Assembly: GCA_030377965.1 (NCBI GenBank)
Contig: JAUCGE010000025.1
Location: forward strand, 1-34,982
DNA from: Desulfobacterales bacterium HSG16
Lineage (GTDB): Bacteria > Desulfobacterota > Desulfobacteria > Desulfobacterales > HSG16
Length of the DNA: 34,982 nt
Direction of reading: 5' to 3'
Under the pieces are notes generated by a model, which had not been told where the DNA came from, did not search any database, and was given only the letters and a program-made list of their open reading frames with translations. The translations under genes and the position numbers were made by a program. Below are positions 34,916 through 34,982 of the stretch, in pieces. How positions within the stretch are numbered: position 1 is the stretch's first letter; each line of letters starts with the position of its first letter.

Positions 34916-34982
34916 ATGACAACTAACTCACTAATAGGTGAATTAAAAAAATCCAGAAGAGAAATTAAAACTGATAACTATA
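34916..34982 (+). CDS. Start of a gene resembling another DUF262 protein (cut by the window end)
   Basis: ATG 34916 with GAAGAGG upstream reads MTTNSLIGELKKSRREIKTD then NY to the edge. The run ELKKSRREIKTDNY is like the N terminus of one DUF262 group, in which it is followed by SMSIGE and the PEFQR motif. Only 22 residues are available, so the family is a guess. If right, it would be the second DUF262 gene in the window. Confidence 0.4.
   Translation, partial: MTTNSLIGELKKSRREIKTDNY

Noticed and set aside
1-34982. CRISPR arrays, tRNA and rRNA genes
   Set aside because: No regularly spaced direct repeats and no tRNA cloverleaf or rRNA sequence seen other than the tRNA-like ends of tmRNA.

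Overview
The window looks like a chromosomal segment of a sulfate-reducing member of the Desulfobacterota (former Deltaproteobacteria), most like Desulfobacteraceae and relatives. The reasons are a complete Hmc transmembrane redox operon with a 16-haem HmcA, a tmRNA whose tag reads ADDYDYAVAA, and many PAS/HAMP histidine kinases next to solute-binding proteins. No species can be named from the sequence alone.

Layout. (1) 1-14,480: a plus-strand signalling cluster. Five long histidine-kinase genes (3744-6035, 6250-8205, 8317-10167, 11021-12724, 12721-13962) and one solute-binding lipoprotein gene (2733-3731) are mixed with at least six broken pieces of similar genes: a kinase catalytic fragment at 63-662, a sensor/PAS piece at 2396-2714, a kinase tail at 10168-10291, two pieces of a BMP-type binding protein at 10312-11027, and a kinase ATPase piece at 13996-14234. 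Three of the kinases share an almost identical His-kinase core, so the cluster has grown by duplication and then decayed by internal deletion. (2) 14,481-17,726: a two-gene minus-strand unit, a DUF262 (ParB-fold) protein followed 2 nt later by a HEPN-domain protein, probably a defence module. It sits beside small repeats, among them two ~160-bp repeats in inverted orientation and a MITE-like element. (3) 17,727-21,988: a patatin-like phospholipase diverging from a dynamin/EHD-like GTPase, a small WGR-like ORF, a 25-codon remnant of the start of clpB with its own terminator, and tmRNA (ssrA). (4) 22,081-32,073, minus strand: response-regulator gene, then hmcABCDEF, an unknown 180-aa gene, a tandem universal stress protein, a terminator, and a REC-PAS-kinase. 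(5) 32,492-34,625: a convergent NarL-type regulator and NarX-type kinase pair. (6) 34,916-end: the first codons of a plus-strand gene that resembles another DUF262 protein.

How it fits together. Hmc links periplasmic cytochrome c pools to the membrane quinone pool or cytoplasmic heterodisulfide-type chemistry during growth with hydrogen or other electron donors. It is surrounded by regulators on both sides, and the downstream Usp and 180-aa protein look co-transcribed with it. The kinase cluster on the left appears to sense periplasmic ligands and redox state through a solute-binding lipoprotein, a dCACHE-like domain, a haem-binding DUF3365 domain and a Cys-rich PAS. The strongest candidates for something little described are the DUF262-HEPN pair and the repeated pattern of gene starts joined to gene ends by internal deletion, including the mini-ClpB unit.
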